DNA of 64,000 nucleotides from Burkholderiales bacterium (GTDB lineage Bacteria > Pseudomonadota > Gammaproteobacteria > Burkholderiales > Burkholderiaceae_E), in assembly GCA_027487815.1 (NCBI GenBank), contig JAIYCW010000067.1, forward strand, positions 247,032 to 311,031, given 5' to 3'. The position numbers and the translations under genes are program-made. The notes below the pieces were generated by a model. That model was given only the letters and a program-made list of their open reading frames with translations. It had not been told where the DNA came from and did not search any database. Below, piece by piece: positions 17,893 through 26,224 of this stretch (position 1 is the stretch's first letter; every line of letters begins with the position of its first letter).

Positions 17893-18383
17893 ACCCCCTC
17901 ATCCTCAACGCCATCACCGAGCGTCGCGATCGATTCAACCAGGTTGGCCATTTCAACCGCGACCCGAGCAGCATCCGCGCCTTTTTCTTTGGCTCGCACT
18001 TCAGCCTGAGCGTCATTCTCAGTCGTAAGCACTGCGTTGGCGATGGGCAGGCCATGCTCCAGCCCCACTCGCGTAATCGCCGCACCACTTTCATTGGAGA
18101 CCAATTCAAAGTGATAGGTTTCCCCCCGGATAACTGCCCCCAAGGCAATCAGGGCGTCAAACTCACCGGTCTGCGCAAGCTTTTGCAAGGCCAAAGCGAT
18201 CTCCAGTGCGCCAGGCACTGTGCAAATGAAGATATCTTCATCTTCCACCCCCAGCCGCTTGAGCTCACCAAGGCAGCTCTCCCGCAAGGCATCACACACC
18301 GGAGCGTTAAAACGCGCCTGCACGATTCCAATCCGCAAGCCCTGCCCGCCATGATCCGCCTGAAACACTTCAATACTCATCAT
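17889..18383 (-). CDS. ribH: 6,7-dimethyl-8-ribityllumazine synthase
   Basis: This enzyme condenses dihydroxybutanone phosphate with the RibD product to make lumazine, the penultimate step to riboflavin. Motifs are [10 protein letters not shown] near the N-terminus, [14 protein letters not shown], the substrate loop [20 protein letters not shown], and [13 protein letters not shown]. The frame extends to 18443, but the Met pair at 18383/18380 lies 20 bp after the ribBX stop and gives about 164 residues, typical of the family. It overlaps nusB by four bases. Confidence 0.96.
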   Translation of the reverse strand: MMSIEVFQADHGGQGLRIGIVQARFNAPVCDALRESCLGELKRLGVEDEDIFICTVPGALEIALALQKLAQTGEFDALIALGAVIRGETYHFELVSNESGAAITRVGLEHGLPIANAVLTTENDAQAEVRAKEKGADAARVAVEMANLVESIATLGDGVEDEGV

Positions 18384-18402
18384 TCTTCCTTGCAGCCCGA
18401 CT

Positions 18403-19527
18403 TCATGCGGGCGCTGATTCAAATCCAGTGACTTCAAGGCCAAACCCGCCCATGCTGGGCATCTTGCGCGGTGCGCTTAGAAGCCGCATCTTGCGCACCT
18501 GCAAATCCTTCAGGATCTGGGCGCCGATACCGTAGGTGCGCAAATCCATCTTGGAATGCCGCGCCATTTGGCGGGTGCGCTGCTCAGGATCCCGATCCAG
18601 GCTCCCCAGAGCACCAAACTGCCCAAAGATCATCTCGGCACTCTGAGCGCAGTTAAGCATCACCACCGCGCCGCGCCCGTGCTGCGCTATCGTTTTCAGC
18701 GCCAATGGCAAAGGCCACGAATGCGTGCTTGAGCGCATATCCATCATGTCCAGCACCGAAAGAGGCTCATGCACGCGTACCAGCGACTCGCCTTGCGAGA
18801 GATCGCCGTGGGCCAAGACCAAGTGCGGCGAGCCGCTCGGCTTGTCGCGATAAAGCAGCTGCCGAAACTCGCCAAAGCCTGTGTCGATACGCCGCTCACC
18901 CACCCGCTCCACGAGACTCTCGTTGGCACTGCGATAGTGAATCAGGTCAACAATCGTGCCAATCCGAAGGCCGTGTTCCTGGGCAAATCCCTGTAGATCG
19001 GGTAAACGGGCCATGGTCCCGTCGTCTTTCATGATTTCGCAAATCACAGCCGATGGCGAAAGCCCGGTCAACATCCCCAAATCGCAGCCAGCCTCGGTGT
19101 GCCCGGCTCGCATCAGCACTCCGCCATCGCGCGCCATCACCGGAAACACATGGCCCGGCTGAACAAGGTCATCAGGCGTGCTGGCTGCACTGACCGCGAC
19201 CTGAATGGTCCGAGCCCGGTCCGCGGCCGAGATTCCGGTGGTCACGCCCTCAGCGGCTTCAATCGATTGGGTGAAAGCGGTGCCCATCTTGGTGCCGTTA
19301 GCCCGCGCCATTTGCGGCAAGCGCAGATATCGGCAGCGCTCCTCGGTAAGCGTCAGACAGATCAAACCCCGGCCAAATTTGGCCATGAAATTGATCGCCT
19401 CCGGCGTCACGAAGTCGGCGGCCAACACCAGGTCGCCTTCATTTTCACGATCCTCTTCATCAATCAGGATCACCATCTTGCCGGCCTTGAAATCGGCAAG
19501 AATCTCGGGGGTGGTGGATATAGTCAT
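18403..19527 (-). CDS. ribB: 3,4-dihydroxy-2-butanone-4-phosphate synthase fused to a degenerate GTP cyclohydrolase II domain (RibBX type)
   Basis: The N-terminal 200 residues are a complete RibB domain, which makes dihydroxybutanone phosphate from ribulose 5-phosphate: [12 protein letters not shown] (near residue 23), [29 protein letters not shown] and [12 protein letters not shown]. The C-terminal 170 residues are homologous to GTP cyclohydrolase II, but the zinc and catalytic block (normally H-S-E-C-x-T-G-D and R-C-D-C-G) is replaced by [18 protein letters not shown], with no cysteine ligands. It therefore should not act as RibA. Such hybrids are known in proteobacteria. A genuine ribA must lie elsewhere. 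No FMN riboswitch was found in the 130 bp upstream. Confidence 0.9.
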   Translation of the reverse strand: MTISTTPEILADFKAGKMVILIDEEDRENEGDLVLAADFVTPEAINFMAKFGRGLICLTLTEERCRYLRLPQMARANGTKMGTAFTQSIEAAEGVTTGISAADRARTIQVAVSAASTPDDLVQPGHVFPVMARDGGVLMRAGHTEAGCDLGMLTGLSPSAVICEIMKDDGTMARLPDLQGFAQEHGLRIGTIVDLIHYRSANESLVERVGERRIDTGFGEFRQLLYRDKPSGSPHLVLAHGDLSQGESLVRVHEPLSVLDMMDMRSSTHSWPLPLALKTIAQHGRGAVVMLNCAQSAEMIFGQFGALGSLDRDPEQRTRQMARHSKMDLRTYGIGAQILKDLQVRKMRLLSAPRKMPSMGGFGLEVTGFESAPA

Positions 19528-19727
19528 TACTGCATTTTACGCCTGCCATGCGCAGTCACCCCGGCAGGCACCCCTTGGCCCGAAATATGCTTACACTCTC
19601 CACCAAGGAGTAGAAGCGTTCAGCTGCCCCAGGGCAGTCCGGAAATTGCTCCGAGATGGGCTCTTGCCACCAAACCGGTGCATCCCGCCTCGTTGTCGAC
19701 CTTTCGCACTCAAATCCAGGCCTGCAT

Positions 19728-20747
19728 ATGCTCACATCCCGCCAAACCGTGTTTCGCAAATTCTGGCACGCCACTGTGCCACTCTCCTCCCTGGCCGAAG
19801 GCCCCAAGCCATTTACATTGATGGGCGAGCCTCTGGTCCTGTTTCTGGATGCTGCAGGCGAACCTGCCGCCCTCAAAGACCGATGCTGCCATCGCACCGC
19901 GCGCCTGAGTAAAGGCTGGTGTGTCGATGGCAATATCCAGTGTGGCTATCACGGCTGGACCTACAACCGCGAAGGCCGAGTGGTGCGCATCCCGCAATAC
20001 GATGCCGAGCGCCCGATTCCAGCGGAGTACCGCACCCCGGCCTACCGCTGCGTCAGCCAATACGGCTATGCCTGGGTTGCACTGGAAGAACCGATCGCAC
20101 CGATTCCCTCCATTCCGGAGTTTGATGATCCAGGCTATCGCACAATCTTCCAGTTTTATGAGCACTGGGCAACTTCGCCGCTGCGAGCACTGGAAAACTC
20201 GTTTGACAACAGCCATTTCAGCTTCGTTCACCGCGCCACTTTCGGCGTGGCTGCGCAACCCAAGCCCAGCAAGTACGAGCTGCAAGACACCGAGGATGGG
20301 TTCTATGCCGAGACCATTATTGATGCGGTGAACCCCGAGGCGTTTCATCGTGTCAGCGGCGTCAAGGATCCGATCACAACGCGCCATATGCGCAATGCTT
20401 GGTACTTACCGTTTTCTCGTCGACTTGATATCGAATATCCCAGCGGCATTCGCCATATCATCATCAACGCCTTCACACCGATTGATGATGGCAATCTGCA
20501 ATTGATTCAGTGGCTATTTCGCAATGACACCGAAGCCGATTGCCCCGCACAGCTTCTGATCGATTTTGATCATGTCATTACCCGCGAAGACAAGGAGATT
20601 CTCGAAAGCACCGATCCCGATGCTCTTGTGGATACCCGGCGCAGGGGCGTGGAGTTTTCGATGGATAGTGACCGGCCTGGAATGATGATGCGCAAACGGC
20701 TGATGGAGCTGTTAGCCAAGCACGGAGAGCCCGAGATCCATCGTTAG
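19728..20747 (+). CDS. Rieske [2Fe-2S] aromatic-ring oxygenase, alpha subunit type
   Basis: A 339-residue non-heme iron oxygenase. The Rieske cluster ligands are C53, H55, C72 and H75 (DRCCHRT and CGYHGW), and the mononuclear iron site is in ENSFDNSHFSFVH (near residue 157). The size and pattern resemble the vanillate demethylase / phenoxybenzoate dioxygenase / pheophorbide oxygenase group. A matching reductase gene is not adjacent, so electrons must come from elsewhere. The frame opens at 19656, but Met at 19728 starts the family-like sequence MLTSRQTVFRKFWH. It converges with the small envelope genes of the ior-TRAP operon; the substrate is unknown. Confidence 0.88.
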   Translation: MLTSRQTVFRKFWHATVPLSSLAEGPKPFTLMGEPLVLFLDAAGEPAALKDRCCHRTARLSKGWCVDGNIQCGYHGWTYNREGRVVRIPQYDAERPIPAEYRTPAYRCVSQYGYAWVALEEPIAPIPSIPEFDDPGYRTIFQFYEHWATSPLRALENSFDNSHFSFVHRATFGVAAQPKPSKYELQDTEDGFYAETIIDAVNPEAFHRVSGVKDPITTRHMRNAWYLPFSRRLDIEYPSGIRHIIINAFTPIDDGNLQLIQWLFRNDTEADCPAQLLIDFDHVITREDKEILESTDPDALVDTRRRGVEFSMDSDRPGMMMRKRLMELLAKHGEPEIHR

Positions 20748-20769
20748 GCGTTGCCATCAGCGTCCGACA

Positions 20770-21261
20770 TCAAGCGGGCGAGGAGCGCAACCCATAAAGC
20801 TTGTCGGCCACCAGCAAAACCTCCACCCGCATTAGTGGCTTGGGTGTTCCTGCGAGCATGTAGCCGACAACAGCAACCATGTCCCCCGCCTTGATCTGCG
20901 GCACCTTCCATTGCTCCATGCGAGTCAGTGGAGCCAGTTCAATCGTCCAGAGCGGCGCGCTTAGCTCGGGGACCCTGGCCTTGGCCATCACCGAAGCCAC
21001 ATCCACCGGATTGGTCTGCGCAGGCACCGATCGCTTGGCCAAATCAGCCGGCAGCATCAATGGCGTGCGCGGCGCGAGTTCAAGCTCGGCATGCGGATTT
21101 TGCCATCGGGCATTGCGCACTACACCTTCAAGATAGAAAGGCTGACTATCGTTAAAGCTTGACCATCCATGATGAGCGCGAGCCATGGTCGGGAAGGCGC
21201 AGGCTGCCACTATCCCCAGCCACGATTGCATGGATTGCCGACGGTTGATCAGGATCATCAT
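20770..21261 (-). CDS. DUF6152-like periplasmic protein
   Basis: A 163-residue exported protein of unknown function. An N-terminal signal peptide (about residues 10-29, ending AFPTMARA) is followed directly by HHGWSSF, a signature I associate with DUF6152, and later by a small beta-rich domain with VVRNARWQNPHAEL. It is the last gene of the iorA-to-DUF6152 operon, 18 bp after the preceding membrane-protein gene. A role in the substrate uptake or redox function of that operon is only inferred from position. Confidence 0.7.
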   Translation of the reverse strand: MMILINRRQSMQSWLGIVAACAFPTMARAHHGWSSFNDSQPFYLEGVVRNARWQNPHAELELAPRTPLMLPADLAKRSVPAQTNPVDVASVMAKARVPELSAPLWTIELAPLTRMEQWKVPQIKAGDMVAVVGYMLAGTPKPLMRVEVLLVADKLYGLRSSPA

Positions 21262-21279
21262 GGTTCTCCAAGACTAAAG

Positions 21280-21726
21280 TCACACATAGGCTATCCAGCG
21301 CCCTGCAAACACTACCGCCACCCACAGCAGGATGCTCACTATTGCCTGCCATCTCGCCAACCGGTCGAGTTTAATCAAAGCCTGACGGCTGTGAAACCAA
21401 AGCGCATTCACACCGGCAAGAAAGATCAACCCAAGCTTGATCCACAACACTTGGTTGCTCAGTAAGTCCAAAGGCCGTGCCACCAGCATAGCCAACCCAG
21501 CAACAAGCGCAATACCAAACCCCGCCAGGCTCAAGGGCAAGAGTCGATCAACAAAGTCGCGCACCCGGCCTTGCCACACAGCCAGATCAACGGCAAGCAT
21601 CGTGCCAATCAACACGCCAAAGCCAAGAATATGCAGCACTTCAAGCAAGGGGTACGCGAGCGGCTCCTGGCGCAACCATACACTCAGGGCACTATCCTGG
21701 ATGCTCTGCAGCAAGTTTAGGAACAT
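21280..21726 (-). CDS. Small four-helix membrane protein (DUF6644-like)
   Basis: A hydrophobic protein of about 148 residues with four predicted membrane helices. Histidines lie in LLEVLHILGFGVLIGTM and FHSRQAL, which could hold a heme or metal, as in other small cytochrome-like membrane proteins. It pairs with the DUF6152-like gene, an association I recall from other proteobacteria. The start at 21726 has GGGGCGAGGC just in front; the frame also allows a GTG at 21747. It follows dctM with the same orientation. The function is unknown. Confidence 0.65.
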   Translation of the reverse strand: MFLNLLQSIQDSALSVWLRQEPLAYPLLEVLHILGFGVLIGTMLAVDLAVWQGRVRDFVDRLLPLSLAGFGIALVAGLAMLVARPLDLLSNQVLWIKLGLIFLAGVNALWFHSRQALIKLDRLARWQAIVSILLWVAVVFAGRWIAYV

Positions 21727-21766
21727 GCCTCGCCCCTGCGCGGTCACTCAGCGCTGCCGCCGAGAG

Positions 21767-23068
21767 CTAACCCAAGCGCCCCGGCAGCCACAGCACTATT
21801 GCCGGAAACGCGCACAAGATAATCAGCCGCACGATATCCACGGCGATAAAGGGCATGGTCCCGCGATAAATACCGGTAAGCGAAATATCGCGCGCAATCG
21901 AATTGATTACAAACACATTCATCCCCACCGGCGGGCAGATCATCCCGAAGGTTACCGCCATCACAATAATCACGCCGAACCAGACCGGATCAAAACCAAG
22001 CTGCATCATCGCTGGGAACACGATGGGCACAGTGAGCAAAATCATTGCGAGCTCGTCCATGATTGCGCCCAGAATAAAGTAGCCCACCATCACCAGCGCC
22101 AACACCCCATACGCACCCACTGGAAGGTGCACCAGGAAGTCCACCGCCTTTTGGGTGAATTGGGTAATCGTGAGGAAGTAGCCAAACAAATAGGCCCCCA
22201 CCACAATCAGCATGATGGCCGACGAGACGCGCAATGCATCAATCAAGCAGGCCTTGATGGCCGCGCCATTCAAGCGCCTGCGTAACACTCCAACAAGCAG
22301 TGCTCCAGTTGCGCCCACACCCGCAGCCTCGCTGGTTGTGAAGAGCCCGCCATACATGCCGCCCAGAACAAAAAGAAACAACACCAGCGTGGCCCACAAT
22401 TCCCGCAGTGTGGACAACCGCTCTGACCATGGGGCCAGCTCACCTCGAGGCATGGCTGCAGGCCGCCAATAGCTAATCCCGACAATCACTGCCATATACA
22501 AAACAATGGCCATAATTCCCGGCACAACACCCGCAAAGAAAAGCTTGGTGATATCGGTTTCGGTCATGATCCCGTAGAGCACGAAGATCACTGAAGGCGG
22601 AATCATGATGCCCAAGGTTCCGCCTGCCGCAATCAGCCCAGCGGCCAAACCAGGCTCGTATCCCGCCTCACGCATCTTGGGCAAGGCCACCTGCGTCATG
22701 GTGGCCGCAGTTGCTACCGAAGATCCATTGATCGCAGCAAACCCGCCGCAAGCCGCAATCGACGCCAGTGCCAACCCGCCACGCCTGTGTCCAAGCCATG
22801 CTCGCCCGGCGCGAAACAACTCATTGCTCATGCCGGCGGCCGAAGCAAAAGCACCCATCAAAATAAACATCGGGATGATGCTCAAGTTGTAGTCCGCCAA
22901 CACCGCCAACGGCACGTTGGCCAACAGGTTCAAGGCAGGCTTCCAGCCCGACAAGCTTGCGAACCCAACAACACCCGTGATCCCCATGGCCACGCCAATT
23001 GGCACGCGCAAGGCCATCAACACAAACATGCCCACAAAACCCAAAAGGGCGACCAGATCCCTATCCAA
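21767..23068 (-). CDS. dctM: TRAP transporter large permease (DctM)
   Basis: The 12-14 helix membrane subunit of a sodium-driven tripartite (TRAP) organic-acid importer, about 433 residues. Family blocks include LRVPIGVAMGITGVVGF near the start, PMFILMGAFASAAGMS, AAGGTLGIMIPPSVIFVLYG and GMICPPVGMNVFVIN near the C-terminus. The frame runs up to 23131, but the TTG at 23068 follows an AGGAG at good spacing, overlaps the dctQ stop and gives the normal N-terminal helix, so it is preferred. The cargo is unknown. Confidence 0.93.
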   Translation of the reverse strand: MDRDLVALLGFVGMFVLMALRVPIGVAMGITGVVGFASLSGWKPALNLLANVPLAVLADYNLSIIPMFILMGAFASAAGMSNELFRAGRAWLGHRRGGLALASIAACGGFAAINGSSVATAATMTQVALPKMREAGYEPGLAAGLIAAGGTLGIMIPPSVIFVLYGIMTETDITKLFFAGVVPGIMAIVLYMAVIVGISYWRPAAMPRGELAPWSERLSTLRELWATLVLFLFVLGGMYGGLFTTSEAAGVGATGALLVGVLRRRLNGAAIKACLIDALRVSSAIMLIVVGAYLFGYFLTITQFTQKAVDFLVHLPVGAYGVLALVMVGYFILGAIMDELAMILLTVPIVFPAMMQLGFDPVWFGVIIVMAVTFGMICPPVGMNVFVINSIARDISLTGIYRGTMPFIAVDIVRLIILCAFPAIVLWLPGRLG

Positions 23069-23537
23069 GAGGCGACTCCTCGTCCGGCACGCCTTGCCAC
23101 ACCCGCACGATGCGCCACACCGCCAAAACACATGCTGCTACAACTCCAGTTGCGGCAACCCAATAAAAGTAAATGATCGGAATTCGTAGATCAGATGTCG
23201 CCTGAGTGCCCAGGCCCATGATCTTGGTGCACACCATCCACGACATTGGCACGAGGAATGCCGCAGTCACACAAGTTGCAAACAGGTCAATGATCCGCTT
23301 GCCTTTGGGCCCAACATGCTCCCAGACAATATCAACACAGATATGCCGGCCGGCGAAGGTGGTAAGCGCAATGCCCCAAAACACCGCCACCACCTGCATC
23401 AGCTTCGAGAAGTCGAACCAGTCCGGGATCTGCACCGAAAAAAAATCCCGGACCGCCACATTCGCAAATGTGAGCAAGGCAATCGCCAGCAAGAAAAAAG
23501 CGGCGATGGTTTCCACCGCCGTCAGAAAGCGCCTCAC
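23061..23537 (-). CDS. dctQ: TRAP transporter small permease (DctQ)
   Basis: A 158-residue membrane protein with four helices, the small subunit of the TRAP importer. It shows the DctQ pattern: helix 1 near residues 8-28, the FWGIALTTFAGRHICVDIVWEH block after helix 2 (a conserved R-H-I-x-V motif), and a last helix near 125-147. It follows dctP after 11 bp and overlaps the start of dctM. Confidence 0.92.
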   Translation of the reverse strand: MRRFLTAVETIAAFFLLAIALLTFANVAVRDFFSVQIPDWFDFSKLMQVVAVFWGIALTTFAGRHICVDIVWEHVGPKGKRIIDLFATCVTAAFLVPMSWMVCTKIMGLGTQATSDLRIPIIYFYWVAATGVVAACVLAVWRIVRVWQGVPDEESPLG

Positions 23538-23548
23538 GCTGTTACGAT

Positions 23549-24583
23549 CTATTCGCGATATGTAGCGTTACGTTTGCGCAACTCGGCCTGAAGCTCGCCC
23601 AAGGTCTGGTCAGCATTCACACCGGCCTTGGTCGCCCCATCTTTCCAACTTTGATACACCGGAGCCACGGCTTTACGCCATTCCCCAAACTGCGCGTCGG
23701 TAAGCTTCACGATGGTGTGCCCGGCCTTCTCCAGAGCCTGCTCGCCTGAATCCTCATCATCACCCCAGGCCTTGCCAACCCGCTCGGCCCAAGCATTGCT
23801 GCAATGATCGTCGATCACTTTTTTGTTACCTGGGCTCAGCTTGTCGTACCAGCCCTTGTTCATCGCGAACACAAAGTTTGCTGCATAGAGCTTCATATCG
23901 GTATGAAACTTGGTGACCTTGTCCACGCCGAAGGATTGAATCGATTTCCAGGGGAAGGTAATTGCATCCGCCACACCTTTCTCAAGGGCATCGCGAGCCT
24001 CGGGTGCGGACACCCGTACATTAGTGCCACCAAGTAAGGTCACCATTTGGGCGACTGTGCCGTTGGCCGAGCGGATCTTCATGCCCTTGATCTGGGTTGG
24101 CAAAGTGATCGGTTGCTTGGCATGGATTGTGCCGATATGCAGATGTGCCAAACACATCTTCACGTCCTTCATTTCCCGCTCGGCATACTTGCGGTACCAG
24201 GCATCCAGAGCTCCAGAGCCGCCACCAGGATTACCCATCAAAAAGGGCAACTCGCCTGCAGCAAAGATCGGGAAACGCCCAGCCTGATAGCCCGGATTCA
24301 CCCAGGTCACATCAGCAATCCCGTCGCGCGCCATGTCGTAATGATCCTCAGCCTTGCCAAGCTGCTGCGCTGGAAAAATCGCTATCTTGATGGATCCTTT
24401 GGACGCTTCCTGGATTGACTTCACCCAGGGCTCGAACCCCAAACGCACCAGAGGATGCTGCGCCGGCACCCAATGGGCAAATTTCATTTCAACCGGTCGC
24501 TCCTGGGCCTGCAAGGCAGGGGCTGCGCCCAAGGCTAATGCCAGGGCCAAAGCGGATTTCAGGGGAATCATTCGTGGATGCAT
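23549..24583 (-). CDS. dctP: TRAP transporter substrate-binding protein (DctP)
   Basis: A 344-residue periplasmic binding protein. It has a signal peptide (residues 1-26, ending ALQAQ), then MKFAHWVPAQHPL, the substrate-contact Arg region KGMKIRSANG near residue 168, and the DAITFPWKSIQSFGVDKVTKFHT block. Bound ligands of this family are mostly carboxylates held by a conserved Arg. The gene is 33 bp downstream of the indolepyruvate oxidoreductase beta gene, so the ligand may be an aryl or branched keto acid or its precursor; this is inference. Confidence 0.93.
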   Translation of the reverse strand: MHPRMIPLKSALALALALGAAPALQAQERPVEMKFAHWVPAQHPLVRLGFEPWVKSIQEASKGSIKIAIFPAQQLGKAEDHYDMARDGIADVTWVNPGYQAGRFPIFAAGELPFLMGNPGGGSGALDAWYRKYAEREMKDVKMCLAHLHIGTIHAKQPITLPTQIKGMKIRSANGTVAQMVTLLGGTNVRVSAPEARDALEKGVADAITFPWKSIQSFGVDKVTKFHTDMKLYAANFVFAMNKGWYDKLSPGNKKVIDDHCSNAWAERVGKAWGDDEDSGEQALEKAGHTIVKLTDAQFGEWRKAVAPVYQSWKDGATKAGVNADQTLGELQAELRKRNATYRE

Positions 24584-24616
24584 GGTCGGTCTCCGATAAA
24601 GCTTATAAATTGTTCG

Positions 24617-26224
24617 TCAAGTGTGACGCGATACCCGTTTCGCCCAAAAGATGGGTTTACCCTTAGCCGGCAAAGGCGCGATGCCCTCACCTCCTAAAAC
24701 CTTTTCCAACGCCCGGCCCTCCGGATCGCTGAGTGCTGCATCAAGCGCAGCCCGAAATGCAGCCAATGCGGCTGGCTCTATGGCCTGAGGATCTTCCAGC
24801 AGCCGCGCCAAAAGCGTTGTACGCAGCCGCTGATAGTTCGACAAGCCCCGCGCGTGAGTATCGGAATACCCTTTGCGCAGTTGCGGCATTCTGACCAATT
24901 CCTGGCACACCTGTACAGCTAAAGGTGCAACCTGAGGGGGGACGCCAGAGGGGACAGCGCTGATTTCGCTCGACCCACGGGTCGATAAACTCCAAAAGGT
25001 TTTGAAGCAAACCAGCCAATCCTCAATAGCTGCTTGTTCAGCAGCAAACCTCAAGGATGATCGACGCCAGCGCCGTGCTTGCGCCAGAGCCCGCAGCAGC
25101 AGCAAGCCAGGCAAGCCATTACTTTGCAGACGCTGTGCAGGCCCGGTGGCAGGCCACTGGCGCTTGTCTTTTTGATTCATCAACCATCGGCCCAACGAAG
25201 CAGGCAACACCGAGGCAATTTCTTCAACCCCTGGCTTTAGAAACTCCCGCACCTCAATCAAATCCCGCTCGCCCGCTCCTGCCTCACGACGAATCGCCGC
25301 AAAACGACTGGCTCGTGACTTCAGATCAGCCACGCGCGCCACATCCTCATAGGCCATCCAGAGCGCAAGTCTGCGAGCCACCTCGGGTGCCAAGCTCAGC
25401 GCAAACTTGGAGTCCACATCACCATTGAAGAGATCGCGCAAGCGTCGTTCATACAACTCGGCATATTGCGCATCCTGATAGTCCGTCAAGCGCTCGCGCC
25501 CGAGTTGCACGATCTTGTAGTAGTTGAGGAGAGGATCGGGTGACGATACCTGCACGGGGCTTGCAAGTGCGCCTGCAATCTGCGAACCACTGCTGGCAGC
25601 AATCATCTGACATGCCGCATTAAAGCCAGCAATACTGGCTTTTGCATGCCGCCCTGACCCGATCACTTCGTGACACACCGCGATCGACCACGGCAAAACC
25701 CCGCAACCTGCGAGTGCGCCAAACATGATCGCGCTTACCACCGTGCCATGTTCGGCCGCCAGGGCATTCATATCCAGCCAGGTGCTGTGCTTTGCCAAAG
25801 CGCGGCCCGCACGCTGAATTTTTTCACCATCCACCCGCCCATCGCCCATCGCCATTTTCTCAACCACGGTGTAGGCGCGGCTGATGGAACTGATCAGGGT
25901 GGTGGTGCTCGGAGTCACCATGCCGCGCTCCAACAGCCTGCCTGTTTCCAGCAGTTCACTGGAGATCAACACATCGACCTGGCCCACTGTTGGGCTCAAG
26001 GCAAAAAGCGGCGCGCTGGCCTGCCCGTCTTCTCGCCGCGCCCACTCAATGTAGTAGCTGGTGGCTCCAGTGCGCTGGGCCACGCCCGGCACTGAGGTGG
26101 CTTGCACCCAATGGTTGCTGCGTCGCGCGGCCTCCACCAGCCAACCGGCCAGCACCCCGCCGCCCTCCCCGCCGAGCGCAGCAATCACCACCGCATAAGG
26201 CCGGGCGATCACGCGGGCATCCAT
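24617..26224 (-). CDS. Indolepyruvate oxidoreductase beta-type subunit with C-terminal extension
   Basis: A 535-residue partner subunit of a 2-oxoacid:ferredoxin oxidoreductase. The first 200 residues form the gamma-type domain seen in IorB (ALGGEGGGVLAGWLVEAAR at the N-terminus, GVAQRTGATSYYIEW near residue 45). The remaining 300 residues are a helical domain like that found in long IorB-family proteins. It overlaps iorA by 16 bp and is surely made with it. The complex would decarboxylate an aryl or branched-chain keto acid to an acyl-CoA while reducing ferredoxin; the exact substrate is not visible. Confidence 0.85.
   Translation of the reverse strand: MDARVIARPYAVVIAALGGEGGGVLAGWLVEAARRSNHWVQATSVPGVAQRTGATSYYIEWARREDGQASAPLFALSPTVGQVDVLISSELLETGRLLERGMVTPSTTTLISSISRAYTVVEKMAMGDGRVDGEKIQRAGRALAKHSTWLDMNALAAEHGTVVSAIMFGALAGCGVLPWSIAVCHEVIGSGRHAKASIAGFNAACQMIAASSGSQIAGALASPVQVSSPDPLLNYYKIVQLGRERLTDYQDAQYAELYERRLRDLFNGDVDSKFALSLAPEVARRLALWMAYEDVARVADLKSRASRFAAIRREAGAGERDLIEVREFLKPGVEEIASVLPASLGRWLMNQKDKRQWPATGPAQRLQSNGLPGLLLLRALAQARRWRRSSLRFAAEQAAIEDWLVCFKTFWSLSTRGSSEISAVPSGVPPQVAPLAVQVCQELVRMPQLRKGYSDTHARGLSNYQRLRTTLLARLLEDPQAIEPAALAAFRAALDAALSDPEGRALEKVLGGEGIAPLPAKGKPIFWAKRVSRHT

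Noticed and set aside
19528..19727. Possible FMN riboswitch upstream of ribBX
   Set aside because: None of the conserved FMN-element segments (such as GGGGTGAAAATCCCC) can be found on the minus strand.
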